Part shown: piece by piece, positions 6,840 through 14,951 of the stretch
How positions within the stretch are numbered: position 1 is the stretch's first letter
How the letters are laid out: each line of letters starts with the position of its first letter
Assembly (NCBI GenBank): GCA_964563295.1
Contig: CAZLWX010000042.1
Location: 1 to 29,691, forward strand
DNA: 29,691 bases
Direction: 5' to 3'
Source: Chryseosolibacter sp964563295
Lineage (GTDB): Bacteria > Bacteroidota > Bacteroidia > Cytophagales > Cyclobacteriaceae
Made by a program: the position numbers and the translations under genes
Notes under the pieces: generated by a model
Told to the model about the DNA's origin: nothing
What the model saw: the letters and a program-made list of their open reading frames with translations, nothing else
The model's database searches: none

Positions 6840-8270
6840 TCATCCCGATCCCTTCTTGTGAAAACGGTCATAATTCTCCAGGAACTCTCCAATCTGCTCC
6901 ACTGGAATTTTCCGGGCAATAATTTTCTTGTCCTTGTCCAGAATGTACACCATCGGCGTCTGATCGGCGTAATAGAGATTTGAAAAGTGAGTGTTGAGGT
7001 AGGAGCGGGGACCATTGACGGTCGTCCAGGGAGTCTTGAATTGCTTGATGAACTCCCGCATTTCCCGCATCGAGGTATCGGTGGCTACCGCGAAAACACC
7101 CAGGTCGTATTTTGAACGGTTGGCGTTGTAAAAGTCGACGAGCTTCGGCGTTTCTTCACGGCAGTGAGAGCATGTCGGTTTGAAGAAGAAGATGATCGTG
7201 TATCGGGTCTTGAAGTCGTACAGAGCCCGCCGCTGCAAATCCTGATCCTGCATGATGAGGTCGGGAGCGATGGACCCGATCTTTGCTCTGCGCCTCTTAT
7301 CGGCTTCGTCCTTCAGGTTCTGAACCGTTTTCTTGTCAATCCAATAGTCCATCTCGCCGGACGTGATGTAACGGTCAACAAGTTGAACGAAAACCTGGTC
7401 GAGGCCCATGATTTCGGGATTGAAGTAGTTGACCACGGCATTCCATACCAGGTAGCGATAGGTCTCTCTGTTTGTTTTTGCTTTCGCGATGAGGCTATTG
7501 AGCGCCGACGCGATCGTATCGGGATGCTGAACATACAGCCTGGTAAGATAATCCTGGACCTTATCCCAGTAGAAAACCTTTGGAACACGAAGCATTGCCG
7601 GATCGGCGAGGTCCAGATTGTCAAAGTAGTGAGCCCGGTAGTAGCGCAGCTGGAAGGTGGAGTCGATGGATCCATCGGGTTTTTTCGGCGGATCCGGTAT
7701 TTCAACCGGTTTGTTCATTTTCAGCAAGCGCGCAGTCAACGTGTTGGGATGTTTGACAATGATGTCGTCCTGGAAGGCATGAGCCCGCTCATTGATTTTC
7801 TGCAGGTGGTCTCTGGCAGACTGTTTTTCATCGTCGTTGCGAGTACTGTCCTGAAGGATCGCCGTCAACGGCTCGGCTTCGCGACCGAGTTCAGTACCGA
7901 ACTTCATGTTGTCGAAGAACACCTTGTTATCGATATCGCCATCGACTTTCATATTGCCGACATAATCCGCGGTCGAAGTTGAAAGGGTAAATTGTTGATC
8001 TTCGCCAACGACAAAGTCAACAATTCGTGTCTTGTCCAGTACCAGGAAGTAGATACCTTGCGCCAGTTCAGGTGTTCCATCGAAGACAAAGGAACCGCGA
8101 CTATCAACAGTCGCCGTATCCCTGATGAAAGTCTTTTCCTGAAGAAAATATCCCAGGTAAACCGTCGTATCACTGAGGCCTTGTAACTTGAATGCAATTT
8201 TATAGCCCGCCTGCGCGTGCGCAATAATTGGCGCCACTGCAAGTAAAATGATTAGTAGTCGATTGTTCAT
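6840..8270 (-). CDS. TlpA-like thioredoxin-fold protein with N-terminal DUF4369-like domain
   Basis: The 476-residue protein starts with a signal peptide (MNNRLLIILLAVAPIIAHAQ) and should be periplasmic. Residues ~22-115 resemble the beta-rich DUF4369 domain found in Bacteroidota thiol-disulfide proteins (FKLQGLSDTTVYLGYFL). A helical middle region follows, then a TlpA/AhpC-TSA thioredoxin domain from ~340 with the redox motif CSHC at 367-370 after FFFKPT, and the cis-Pro region QTPMVYILD. It likely reduces or isomerises exported thiols, or serves cytochrome maturation. The open frame extends upstream to 8387, but that part is translated repeat DNA and lacks a signal peptide, so I start at 8270. 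Confidence 0.88.
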   Translation of the reverse strand: MNNRLLIILLAVAPIIAHAQAGYKIAFKLQGLSDTTVYLGYFLQEKTFIRDTATVDSRGSFVFDGTPELAQGIYFLVLDKTRIVDFVVGEDQQFTLSTSTADYVGNMKVDGDIDNKVFFDNMKFGTELGREAEPLTAILQDSTRNDDEKQSARDHLQKINERAHAFQDDIIVKHPNTLTARLLKMNKPVEIPDPPKKPDGSIDSTFQLRYYRAHYFDNLDLADPAMLRVPKVFYWDKVQDYLTRLYVQHPDTIASALNSLIAKAKTNRETYRYLVWNAVVNYFNPEIMGLDQVFVQLVDRYITSGEMDYWIDKKTVQNLKDEADKRRRAKIGSIAPDLIMQDQDLQRRALYDFKTRYTIIFFFKPTCSHCREETPKLVDFYNANRSKYDLGVFAVATDTSMREMREFIKQFKTPWTTVNGPRSYLNTHFSNLYYADQTPMVYILDKDKKIIARKIPVEQIGEFLENYDRFHKKGSG

Positions 8271-8299
8271 GAACAGTTGATCGTCCGAAAGATACTGAA

Positions 8300-8465
8300 A
8301 AAAGCGACCGCCCCTGATGAGGGTATTGTTGTTGAAGAACACCAACAATACCACGACACCCACGACACCCGGATATGACAACACCAACGATACCTACAAC
8401 CCACCATCAATGATGCCCGCGCCCGCCACCCGCCAGTAACGATACCACGACACCAGGCTACCACC
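8300..8465. repeat. AC-rich degenerate repeat tract
   Basis: The stretch between the thioredoxin gene and the glycosyltransferase is strongly strand-biased (A/C on the plus strand). CACGACACC occurs twice in tandem (8352-8360, 8361-8369), and TACCACGACACC recurs exactly at 8349-8360 and 8443-8454. Between them are related words such as ACACCAACGATACC. Open frames across it encode only low-complexity peptide. Confidence 0.6.
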
Positions 8466-8521
8466 ACCATCATAGCGGCATGCACTTAACTCCGGTAAAA
8501 ACATCATAACGAAGAATTGTG

Positions 8522-8575
8522 CTCGTCCGTTTCGTCTGTGGCACATTGCTTTTTTCAAAAAAGCGAAGTGACGAG
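8522..8575 (+). promoter_or_regulatory. Leader hairpin overlapping the ribosome-binding region of the glycosyltransferase gene
   Basis: CTCGTC (8522-8527) pairs with GACGAG (8570-8575), and an inner perfect stem GCTTTTTT (8548-8555) with AAAAAAGC (8557-8564) has a one-base centre. GACGAG runs into the only purine-rich Shine-Dalgarno-like sequence (GAGGGAAG, 8573-8580) ahead of the ATG at 8582. In the opposite direction the inner stem plus T-run could also stop transcripts. Confidence 0.35.
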
Positions 8576-8581
8576 GGAAGC

Positions 8582-9832
8582 ATGATAAGACATAGCGACA
8601 TAATCCTTTTGAGTCTTTCACGTTGGGATGCGCCAATATCTTCGCCGTCATTTTCACTTGCAAAGGAGTTCGCCAGGCGCAACCGGGTATTTTATATCGA
8701 TCACCCATTTTCACTTAAAGATATTATCACGGGCTGGAAAACGGAAAAGGTCAGGAAGCGCGTCAATGCTTTGTTTCGCGGCAAGAATGTATACACCAGG
8801 CCGGCTGGCTTACCGGAGAACCTGACGATCGTGACTCCAAGGATGACGCTTCCAATTAATTTTCTACCGGAGGGTAGGCTCTACGACTGGCTGTCGCGTA
8901 TCAACGACCATATTGTTATGGACGCGATCCGCAAGGTCATTGCCGACTTCCATGTAACGGACTTCATTTACTTCAATGCATTTGACCCTTTCTTTTGCCG
9001 GGAGTTCCCATCGGAGATCAGGCCCTTGAAGAAAGTTTACCAGTCTATGGACGACCTGTCACAGGTTGATTATACGGCCCGTCACGGCATACGTCTCGAG
9101 AAGGAGATAATCCGGAACTCCGATGTTACGTTGACCACGTCACGTGAACTGAGGCGAATCAAATCCCGCATCTCACCCAGTGTTTACTACCACCCCAATG
9201 CTGCGGATTTCAGCATCTTTGGCAAAGCGCTAAGTCAGCGGTTTGTCAGGCCATCGGAACTGGGTGCGGCTATTGGTAAGAAAATTATCGGCTACGTTGG
9301 TAACATCGAGTCGCGAATTGATTATCAGTTGCTTCAAAAGGTGGTACTTGCTCATCCCGAAAAAATGGTCGTGATGGTCGGGCCGGTCACCAGCGACGAC
9401 CATCGATCGATCGATCTTGACCAAATGCCCAATGTGGTTATGGTAGGTCCGCGCCATATTACCAGGCTACCGCAATACATCCAGTACTTTGATTGCGCGA
9501 TTATCCCTTTCAAGAAAAATACCCTCACACGCAGCATCTATCCTCTGAAGATAAATGAGTACCTCGCGGCAGGCAGACCGGTCGTGACGACAGACTTTTC
9601 CGAGGATATTAAAAGTTTCGGTCGTGTGGTTTACATCGCGGAGAATGATGGCTCGTTCGTTCAGTTGATTGATCAGGCCATTGCGGAGAACAGCGACGAA
9701 CGGATCAAAGCGCGTCAGTCGGTGGCCGGCCAGAACACCTGGGAAGCGCGCGTTGAACAATTCTGGCAGATTTTGGAGGATACAGGCAACTCACATGGGC
9801 CACGCCGGCCGATGACAAAAAAAGCTGCCTGA
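8582..9832 (+). CDS. GT-B glycosyltransferase (family 4-like)
   Basis: The 416-residue cytoplasmic protein has the two-domain GT-B layout. The C-terminal Rossmann half is clear: IGYVGNIESRIDYQLL (about 239-254), the strand VVMVGP, then IIPFKKN, and the donor-binding segment YPLKINEYLAAGRPVVTT with the conserved Glu. It resembles TuaH/group 1 transferases that add a nucleotide-activated sugar to polysaccharide or lipid carriers; acceptor unknown. I choose the ATG at 8582 (MIRHSDIILLSLSRWD), which has a GAGGGAAG sequence just upstream; the frame is open to 8519 but that part is the leader hairpin. Confidence 0.88.
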   Translation: MIRHSDIILLSLSRWDAPISSPSFSLAKEFARRNRVFYIDHPFSLKDIITGWKTEKVRKRVNALFRGKNVYTRPAGLPENLTIVTPRMTLPINFLPEGRLYDWLSRINDHIVMDAIRKVIADFHVTDFIYFNAFDPFFCREFPSEIRPLKKVYQSMDDLSQVDYTARHGIRLEKEIIRNSDVTLTTSRELRRIKSRISPSVYYHPNAADFSIFGKALSQRFVRPSELGAAIGKKIIGYVGNIESRIDYQLLQKVVLAHPEKMVVMVGPVTSDDHRSIDLDQMPNVVMVGPRHITRLPQYIQYFDCAIIPFKKNTLTRSIYPLKINEYLAAGRPVVTTDFSEDIKSFGRVVYIAENDGSFVQLIDQAIAENSDERIKARQSVAGQNTWEARVEQFWQILEDTGNSHGPRRPMTKKAA

Positions 9833-9850
9833 AAAAAGCAGCTTCTTATT
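9822..9850. terminator. Bidirectional terminator between convergent genes
   Basis: AAGCTGC (9822-9828) pairs with GCAGCTT (9838-9844) around a 9-base loop; the glycosyltransferase stop codon (9830-9832) lies inside the loop. The plus strand continues CTTATTATT and the minus strand reads into a T-run, so it can serve the glycosyltransferase and the bacilliredoxin gene that ends at 9874. Confidence 0.75.
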
Positions 9851-9873
9851 ATTAGCTGTCAATTTCTTGCCAT

Positions 9874-10287
9874 TTAACAGTACTCGTCAAAAACTTCCAC
9901 GAGGTGGGCGCCGATCATTTGCGCATTTCGGCCCTCGATGTGATGACGCTCGACGAAATGGACCAACTCGCCGTCCTTGAACAATGCAATGGACGGAGAC
10001 GAAGGTGGATAAGGCTGGGTAAACTCCCTGGCACGGCTCACGGCTTCCTTGTCGACGCCGGCGAAGACGGTAGCCAGGTTATCCGGCTTCCTGGAAGTGT
10101 TTTGCAACGCCCATTTGACACCAGGGCGGGCCGCTCCGGCAGCGCAACCGCATACCGAGTTGATCACTAACAGCGTGGTACCTTTCTTCTGAAGGGCCAA
10201 ATCTACCTCTTCCGGGGACTTGAGTTCGGTGAATCCGGCCGTGGTGAGGTCGGTGCGCATCGGGGCAACTAATTGTTCAGGATACAT
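9874..10287 (-). CDS. BrxA/BrxB-type bacilliredoxin
   Basis: The 137-residue protein belongs to the YphP/YqiW (DUF1094) family. The active-site CGC motif is at 46-48 after LLVINSV, and the C-terminal Cys137 (EYC) is kept. In Firmicutes these proteins remove bacillithiol from mixed disulfides or act as disulfide isomerases; many Bacteroidota also make bacillithiol. It is the last gene after the SUF set on the same strand, 63 bases from the DUF59 gene. Placement suggests protection or repair of thiols during Fe-S assembly, which is inference. Confidence 0.9.
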   Translation of the reverse strand: MYPEQLVAPMRTDLTTAGFTELKSPEEVDLALQKKGTTLLVINSVCGCAAGAARPGVKWALQNTSRKPDNLATVFAGVDKEAVSRAREFTQPYPPSSPSIALFKDGELVHFVERHHIEGRNAQMIGAHLVEVFDEYC

Positions 10288-10350
10288 ATTCTTTAAAAGG
10301 TTTAAATTCTCAATAGTAGACCGGTTAGCCCGGCCGGCTATACAACAGTT

Positions 10351-10704
10351 TTACATGAATCCAAGTTCAAGCTTGGCGGCCTCACTCATCATATCGGATG
10401 AGTAGGGCGGATCAAAAGTGACCTCGACCTTCACGTCGTTGACCCCCTCAACACCCTTGATCACCTGCTCCACCTCTCCGGGAATTACTTCCGCAGATGG
10501 GCACGACGGCGACGTCAGGGTCATCAAGACATACACATTGTTTACGGGGTACACACTAAGTTCGTAGATGAGGCCCAATTCGAACACATCTACCGGGATC
10601 TCAGGATCGTAGACCGTCTTGATCGCCTGAATGATTTTTTCCTTAAGGTCGGGCGCGGCCTCCGTAGACGTGTCCGCCTGCTTGTTTTCCATTGACTCAC
10701 TCAT
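10351..10704 (-). CDS. sufT: DUF59 (MIP18/PaaD-like) SUF-associated protein, SufT-like
   Basis: The 117-residue protein carries the DUF59 signature: VYDPEIPVDVFELGLIYEL (31-49), then the conserved Cys68 in LTSPSCPSAEVIPGEV, and DVKVEVTFDPPY near the end. Such proteins assist Fe-S cluster maturation or transfer. The first ~20 residues are hydrophilic and poorly ordered. Its ATG overlaps the sufE stop region by four bases (ATGA), so translation is coupled. It could be called a SUF-system assembly protein rather than SufT in the strict sense. Confidence 0.88.
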   Translation of the reverse strand: MSESMENKQADTSTEAAPDLKEKIIQAIKTVYDPEIPVDVFELGLIYELSVYPVNNVYVLMTLTSPSCPSAEVIPGEVEQVIKGVEGVNDVKVEVTFDPPYSSDMMSEAAKLELGFM

Positions 10705-11135
10705 GACTTCACTTCCATTTTCGTTTTGAACGCCAGCGCGTACAGTTTCATTTGCTTGATCATGGCGGCAAAACCGTTAGATCGCTGGGTGCCAATAAAC
10801 CGCTCCATGCCGATGCGGTTCATGAAATATAGATCGGCATCCAGAATGTCATCAGGCCTGTGACCGTTGAATATCCGGATCAGGAGACTGACAAGACCTT
10901 TGGTGATCGCCGTATTGCTGTCGGCCGTGAAATAGACTTCACCACTTTCGCAGCTTGCTGTCAGCCACACTTTGGACTGACACCCTTTCACGATGTTTTC
11001 CTCCGTCTTGTCTGATTCCGGCATATCCGGAAGTTTTTGACCGAGTTCCATGATATAGAACACCGTCATTTCCATGTCGCCATCCAACAGCGCAAATTCC
11101 TTTATGATTTCGTCCTGTGCCTGGTCAATACTCAT
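10701..11135 (-). CDS. sufE: SufE sulfur-transfer protein
   Basis: The 144-residue protein takes persulfide sulfur from the cysteine desulfurase SufS and passes it to SufBCD. The acceptor is Cys52 in VKGCQSKVWL, the family signature; the length and the MERFIGTQRSNGFAAMIKQMK C-terminal helix match SufE. It overlaps both neighbours by four bases (10701-10704 and 11132-11135), a sign of translational coupling with the coiled-coil gene upstream and the DUF59 gene downstream. Confidence 0.94.
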   Translation of the reverse strand: MSIDQAQDEIIKEFALLDGDMEMTVFYIMELGQKLPDMPESDKTEENIVKGCQSKVWLTASCESGEVYFTADSNTAITKGLVSLLIRIFNGHRPDDILDADLYFMNRIGMERFIGTQRSNGFAAMIKQMKLYALAFKTKMEVKS

Positions 11136-11584
11136 TTGTAAACGGTCTTTTCCAACCTGGTAACCCGATCATGCAAGTCAGCAATCGTCCCAACTTTTTC
11201 AGCCAGGGCAAAAATCGCCCGGGTGTTTTCAGTAGTTTGTAAGTTGAGTTTAACCAATTGGTCCTCGATCCGGCCTGTTCGGGTTTCCAGACGGTCCAAC
11301 CGCTCGACCGTATGGTCTAACCGCTCGACCGTATAGTCCAACCGCTGTACCGTCTGGTCAAGCCGCCCTACTGTTTGATCCAGCCGCTCGATTGTCAGGT
11401 CCAACCGCTGGTTAGTCTGTTCCAATCGCTGGTTGGTTTGGTCTAATCGCTGGTTAGTTTGGTCGATACGCAGATTAGTCTGATCGATCCGCTGATTAGT
11501 ACCAATCAGTTGATCCACAATTCGATCCTGTCCCCTAAGGGATTCGGACAGGAGCTCGATAATTTTGTCTTCGTTTTTCATCAT
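11132..11584 (-). CDS. Heptad-repeat coiled-coil protein inside the SUF operon
   Basis: The 150-residue protein has no known catalytic domain. Residues ~32-98 are about nine tandem seven-residue units of the form RLDQTNQ/RLDYTVE, a regular coiled coil, followed by a second helical part (RLETRTGRIEDQL ... AEKVGTIADLHDRVTRLEK). The start may be either of two adjacent ATGs at 11584 and 11581. It lies 14 bases after sufS and overlaps sufE by four bases, so it is made with the SUF proteins. It could be a scaffold or oligomerisation factor, but the repeat is also of a kind that expands and contracts readily. Function unknown. Confidence 0.8.
   Translation of the reverse strand: MMKNEDKIIELLSESLRGQDRIVDQLIGTNQRIDQTNLRIDQTNQRLDQTNQRLEQTNQRLDLTIERLDQTVGRLDQTVQRLDYTVERLDHTVERLDRLETRTGRIEDQLVKLNLQTTENTRAIFALAEKVGTIADLHDRVTRLEKTVYK
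11291..11491 (-). repeat. 21-bp tandem repeats within the coiled-coil gene
   Basis: About nine imperfect 21-bp units encode the seven-residue RLDxTxx repeats. Adjacent units share long identical stretches (for example ACCGCTCGACCGTAT on the plus strand twice near 11297-11332), showing recent tandem duplication. Confidence 0.8.
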
Positions 11585-11598
11585 TAGAGAGGGTTAAA

Positions 11599-12849
11599 TT
11601 ACTTCATGAATTTAATGATTCTCTCCAATCCATCGACCAGCTGGTCGACCTCTTTCTTTGTATTGTAAACCGAAAACGAAGCGCGTACAGTTCCTTCAAT
11701 CCCGAAGCACTCCATCAGCGGCTGCGTGCAATGGTGTCCAGTGCGCACGGCGATCCCACGCGCATCGAGCATCTGGCCAATGTCGAAGAAGTGAATGCCT
11801 TCGACGGTGAAGGCCAGAACGCCAACCTTGCGGTGTGCGGTACCGATTATCCGGACGTGTTTGAGTTTTGAAATCTTTTCTGTCGCGTAAGCAAGCAACT
11901 CCTGCTCGTGGGCGGCAATCGCCTCCCGGCCAACGCGGTTGATGAACTCCATCGCGTACCGGTATGCCACTACATCGGCGATATTCGGCGTGCCCGCTTC
12001 GAATTTATATGGAATGTCGTTATAGGTAGTCTTTTCAAAAGTCACCTCCTTGATCATTTCACCGCCTCCGTGATAGGGTGGCATGCGTTCAAGGATCTCC
12101 CGTTTACCATAAAGTATGCCGGCACCTGTTGGTCCATACATTTTGTGCGACGACAAGCAGTAGAAATCGCAGTCGATGTCTTGCGCGTCAATTTCGAGGT
12201 GAGCGCCAGCCTGGGCGCCATCGACAAGCGCTACGGCTCCGACGCTGTGCGCGAGTTGTACAATCTCCTTTACGGGATTGATGGTACCGAGGCTGTTTGA
12301 CGCATGGTTGACGGCCACGATCTTCGTTCGAGGTCCAAGCAAATCCCGGTAGGCATCGAGCAGAAGTTCACCCGCTGAACTCACGGGAATCACCTTAAGC
12401 TTTGCACCTTTCTCCTCACAGAGCAGTTGCCAGGGAACGATGTTCGAGTGATGCTCGACAGTGGAGATAATGATCTCATCACCCTCCTTAATAAACGCGC
12501 GACCGTACGACGAAGCTACCAGGTTGATGCCTTCGGTTACGCCCCGCGTGAAAATGATCTGTTCGGCCGAAGGCGAGTTGATAAATTTCTGAGCAACCTT
12601 GCGCGTCTCTTCGAATGCAGCGGTGGCCTTTTCCGCCAAGGCGTGAATACCGCGATGGATGTTGGCATTATACCCCTTGTAATAATCAACGAGCGCATCG
12701 ATAACGACCTGGGGCTTCTGGTTCGTCGCGGCATTGTCGAAATAAACCAGGTCGCGGCCATTCACCTGTTGGTGAAGGATGGGGAACTCCGCCCGGATCT
12801 TTTCAACATCCAGGGGCTTCGTTTTTGCTGCTGCGGAGGAGACGGCCAT
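11599..12849 (-). CDS. sufS: Cysteine desulfurase SufS
   Basis: The 416-residue PLP enzyme removes sulfur from cysteine as an enzyme-bound persulfide. The PLP lysine is Lys236 in SSHKMYGPTG, the stacking histidine lies in EHHSN (132-136), the cofactor Asp210 in VDGAQ, and the catalytic Cys374 in RTGHHCTQP, the short loop typical of group II (SufS) enzymes. The length matches the family. It starts two bases from the sufD stop, so both are translated from one message, and the coiled-coil gene and sufE follow. Confidence 0.97.
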   Translation of the reverse strand: MAVSSAAAKTKPLDVEKIRAEFPILHQQVNGRDLVYFDNAATNQKPQVVIDALVDYYKGYNANIHRGIHALAEKATAAFEETRKVAQKFINSPSAEQIIFTRGVTEGINLVASSYGRAFIKEGDEIIISTVEHHSNIVPWQLLCEEKGAKLKVIPVSSAGELLLDAYRDLLGPRTKIVAVNHASNSLGTINPVKEIVQLAHSVGAVALVDGAQAGAHLEIDAQDIDCDFYCLSSHKMYGPTGAGILYGKREILERMPPYHGGGEMIKEVTFEKTTYNDIPYKFEAGTPNIADVVAYRYAMEFINRVGREAIAAHEQELLAYATEKISKLKHVRIIGTAHRKVGVLAFTVEGIHFFDIGQMLDARGIAVRTGHHCTQPLMECFGIEGTVRASFSVYNTKKEVDQLVDGLERIIKFMK

Positions 12850-12850
12850 A

Positions 12851-14152
12851 TCAGAAATTTTTATGCAGACGATCGCTGATGATCGAATCCAGATATCGAT
12901 TAATAGCGGGATGCTTCACTTTTTCAAGGATCTCCGCGGCGAATGCATACAACATCATCGCCCGGGCGGTATCCCGGCTCAGGCCGCGGGATCGCAGGTA
13001 GAATAGTGCTTCCTCGTCGAGCTGCCCTGTTGTACATCCATGTGAGCACTTTACGTCGTCAGCCCAAATCTCCAACTGCGGCTTGGTATTGACCGTGGCG
13101 GCATCGGAAAGCAGAATGTTTCGGTTGGACTGAAAAGCGTTCGTCTTCTGCGCCTTTGGCCGCACAAATATCTTTCCGTTGAACACGCCCCGGGATTGAT
13201 CGTCCATCACGCCCTTGTAAAGCTCATTGCTGAATGAGTTGGGCTTCTGATGATCAACCACGGTATGATTGTCCGCCAACGTATCGCGTCCAAGCAAATA
13301 CAACCCGTACAGGTGCGACTCTATGCCCTCACCATTGAGGCGCAGGTGAAGATTGTTTCTGATCAATTTGCCGCGCAGGGAAAACGTATACGTGTTCACC
13401 AGGCTCGATTTGTCCTGGTGTATTTCGGTAAGTCCGTATTGCACGCGGTTGCCGGCATCATCCTGGATGGAAAAGATATCGACACGGGCGTCTTGACCAA
13501 CGACGACTTCGTTGACAATGTTGGAAAGGTGGTTCGCCGTCCCGCGCGAACCGAACTTTTCCAGGATGGTCACCTCGCTGTTCGCTTCGGCTACGATGAG
13601 GTTGCGATTAACGGCAATGATCTCGCCGGCAGTACCATTGTTCACGTAGTAGATAACGACCGGGTGGGCGATCGACTTGCCGGTGGGCACATGAATAAGG
13701 AGTCCGTTGTTCCAGGCCGCCGTATTCCATGCCGTGAGGCTGTCGCTCTTGTAGTCGACATACTTCGCGAAATGCGCGGTGGCAACCGGGTCTTTTCTGC
13801 CGAGGGCATCGTGAAGGTCAACGACCCGCAGATCCGGTGATATCAGCCTGGAATGATCTTGGGAATACACCCCGTCGATAAAAACGATGACGTTTGCTTC
13901 AACGCCAGGGATAAAGAAGTCGGAGACGTTCGTCAGCGGTCCCGGCGCATCGGACGGAGTAAACGTGAAGTTCTTCTCCAGGTGGCGTACGAGAGGCGTG
14001 TATTTGTATTCTTCATGCTTAAGGCCGGGCACTCCCGATTGTTGGAAGAATGCCAATGCGTCGGCCCTGAGCTGGTCGTCAGCGACGTTGACTTTTTCCC
14101 GGATCGAGGCGGCTATCCTTTCCGTTATCAGCTCTGTCAATAGAACACTCAT
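12851..14152 (-). CDS. sufD: SufD, Fe-S assembly scaffold subunit
   Basis: The 433-residue protein is the SufD partner in the SufBC2D scaffold. After an N-terminal helical region comes the long right-handed beta-helix core, and the conserved segment ADDVKCSHGCTTGQLD near 358-373 includes the histidine that contributes to cluster assembly in E. coli SufD. The C-terminal helix (YLRSRGLSRDTARAMMLYAFAAEIL) binds SufC. It lies between sufC (11-base gap) and sufS (1-base gap). Confidence 0.95.
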   Translation of the reverse strand: MSVLLTELITERIAASIREKVNVADDQLRADALAFFQQSGVPGLKHEEYKYTPLVRHLEKNFTFTPSDAPGPLTNVSDFFIPGVEANVIVFIDGVYSQDHSRLISPDLRVVDLHDALGRKDPVATAHFAKYVDYKSDSLTAWNTAAWNNGLLIHVPTGKSIAHPVVIYYVNNGTAGEIIAVNRNLIVAEANSEVTILEKFGSRGTANHLSNIVNEVVVGQDARVDIFSIQDDAGNRVQYGLTEIHQDKSSLVNTYTFSLRGKLIRNNLHLRLNGEGIESHLYGLYLLGRDTLADNHTVVDHQKPNSFSNELYKGVMDDQSRGVFNGKIFVRPKAQKTNAFQSNRNILLSDAATVNTKPQLEIWADDVKCSHGCTTGQLDEEALFYLRSRGLSRDTARAMMLYAFAAEILEKVKHPAINRYLDSIISDRLHKNF

Positions 14153-14163
14153 TTCTTCCAGGT

Positions 14164-14919
14164 TTAAGCGACCGACACTTCATCCTTAATCCAGTCGTAA
14201 CCTTTCGATTCAAGTTCGACAGCAAGTTCCTTACCACCGGACTTAACGATCTTGCCCCGGTAGAGGACATGTACGAAGTCAGGAACAATGTAGTTGAGCA
14301 ATCGCTGGTAGTGTGTGACTACGATCACCGCATTGTCTTTCGACCTGAGTTTGTTTACACCGTTAGCTACCACTTTAAGTGCGTCGATGTCGAGACCCGA
14401 ATCCGTTTCGTCGAGGATGGCGAGCTTGGGTTCAAGCATGGCCATCTGAAAGATCTCATTGCGCTTTTTCTCGCCACCCGAAAATCCTTCGTTCAGTGAA
14501 CGGTTCAGCAGGGACTGGTCCATTTCAACGAGCTTCATTTTTTCCTTCATGACGCTCAGGAAGGAAACCGCGTCGAGAGCGGGTTGCCCGCGATGAGTGC
14601 GTATCTGGTTGACGGCCGTCTTCATGAAGTTGATGGTGCTCACCCCCGGAATTTCAACGGGATATTGGAAAGCAAGAAATACTCCCTCGCGCGCCCGGTC
14701 TTCGGGTGACATGTCCAGCAGATTCCTGCCTTCAAATGTGACTTCTCCATTGAGTACCTCGAATTCTTCGCGTCCTGCCAGGACCGATGCCAGCGTACTC
14801 TTACCGGAACCATTCGGTCCCATGATCGCATGCACTTCGCCCGCCTTGACTTCGAGATTGATGCCGTTTAGTATTACCTTCTCGTCAATCTTCGCCTGCA
14901 GGTTCTTTATCGATAACAT
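14164..14919 (-). CDS. sufC: SufC, ATPase of the SUF complex
   Basis: The 251-residue ABC-type ATPase drives conformational change of SufBC2D. Walker A GPNGSGKST is at 35-43, the signature FSGGE at 146-150, Walker B LAILDE at 166-171 followed by the family-typical TDSGLDIDAL, and the switch histidine at 203 in VTHYQRLL. It is soluble, without membrane domains. It sits between sufB and sufD in the standard order. Confidence 0.97.
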   Translation of the reverse strand: MLSIKNLQAKIDEKVILNGINLEVKAGEVHAIMGPNGSGKSTLASVLAGREEFEVLNGEVTFEGRNLLDMSPEDRAREGVFLAFQYPVEIPGVSTINFMKTAVNQIRTHRGQPALDAVSFLSVMKEKMKLVEMDQSLLNRSLNEGFSGGEKKRNEIFQMAMLEPKLAILDETDSGLDIDALKVVANGVNKLRSKDNAVIVVTHYQRLLNYIVPDFVHVLYRGKIVKSGGKELAVELESKGYDWIKDEVSVA

Positions 14920-14951
14920 CAGTTCTATTTGATTTTTGTATTGACTTTTTT

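Noticed and set aside
8271..8485. N-terminal extension of the thioredoxin protein and a 72-residue minus-strand frame
   Set aside because: Both are translations of the AC/GT-rich repeat tract, and the signal peptide begins at 8270.
10326..10340. Hairpin TAGCC-CGGCC-GGCTA between the DUF59 and bacilliredoxin genes
   Set aside because: Only 5 bp of stem and no T-tract, so a terminator call is not justified.
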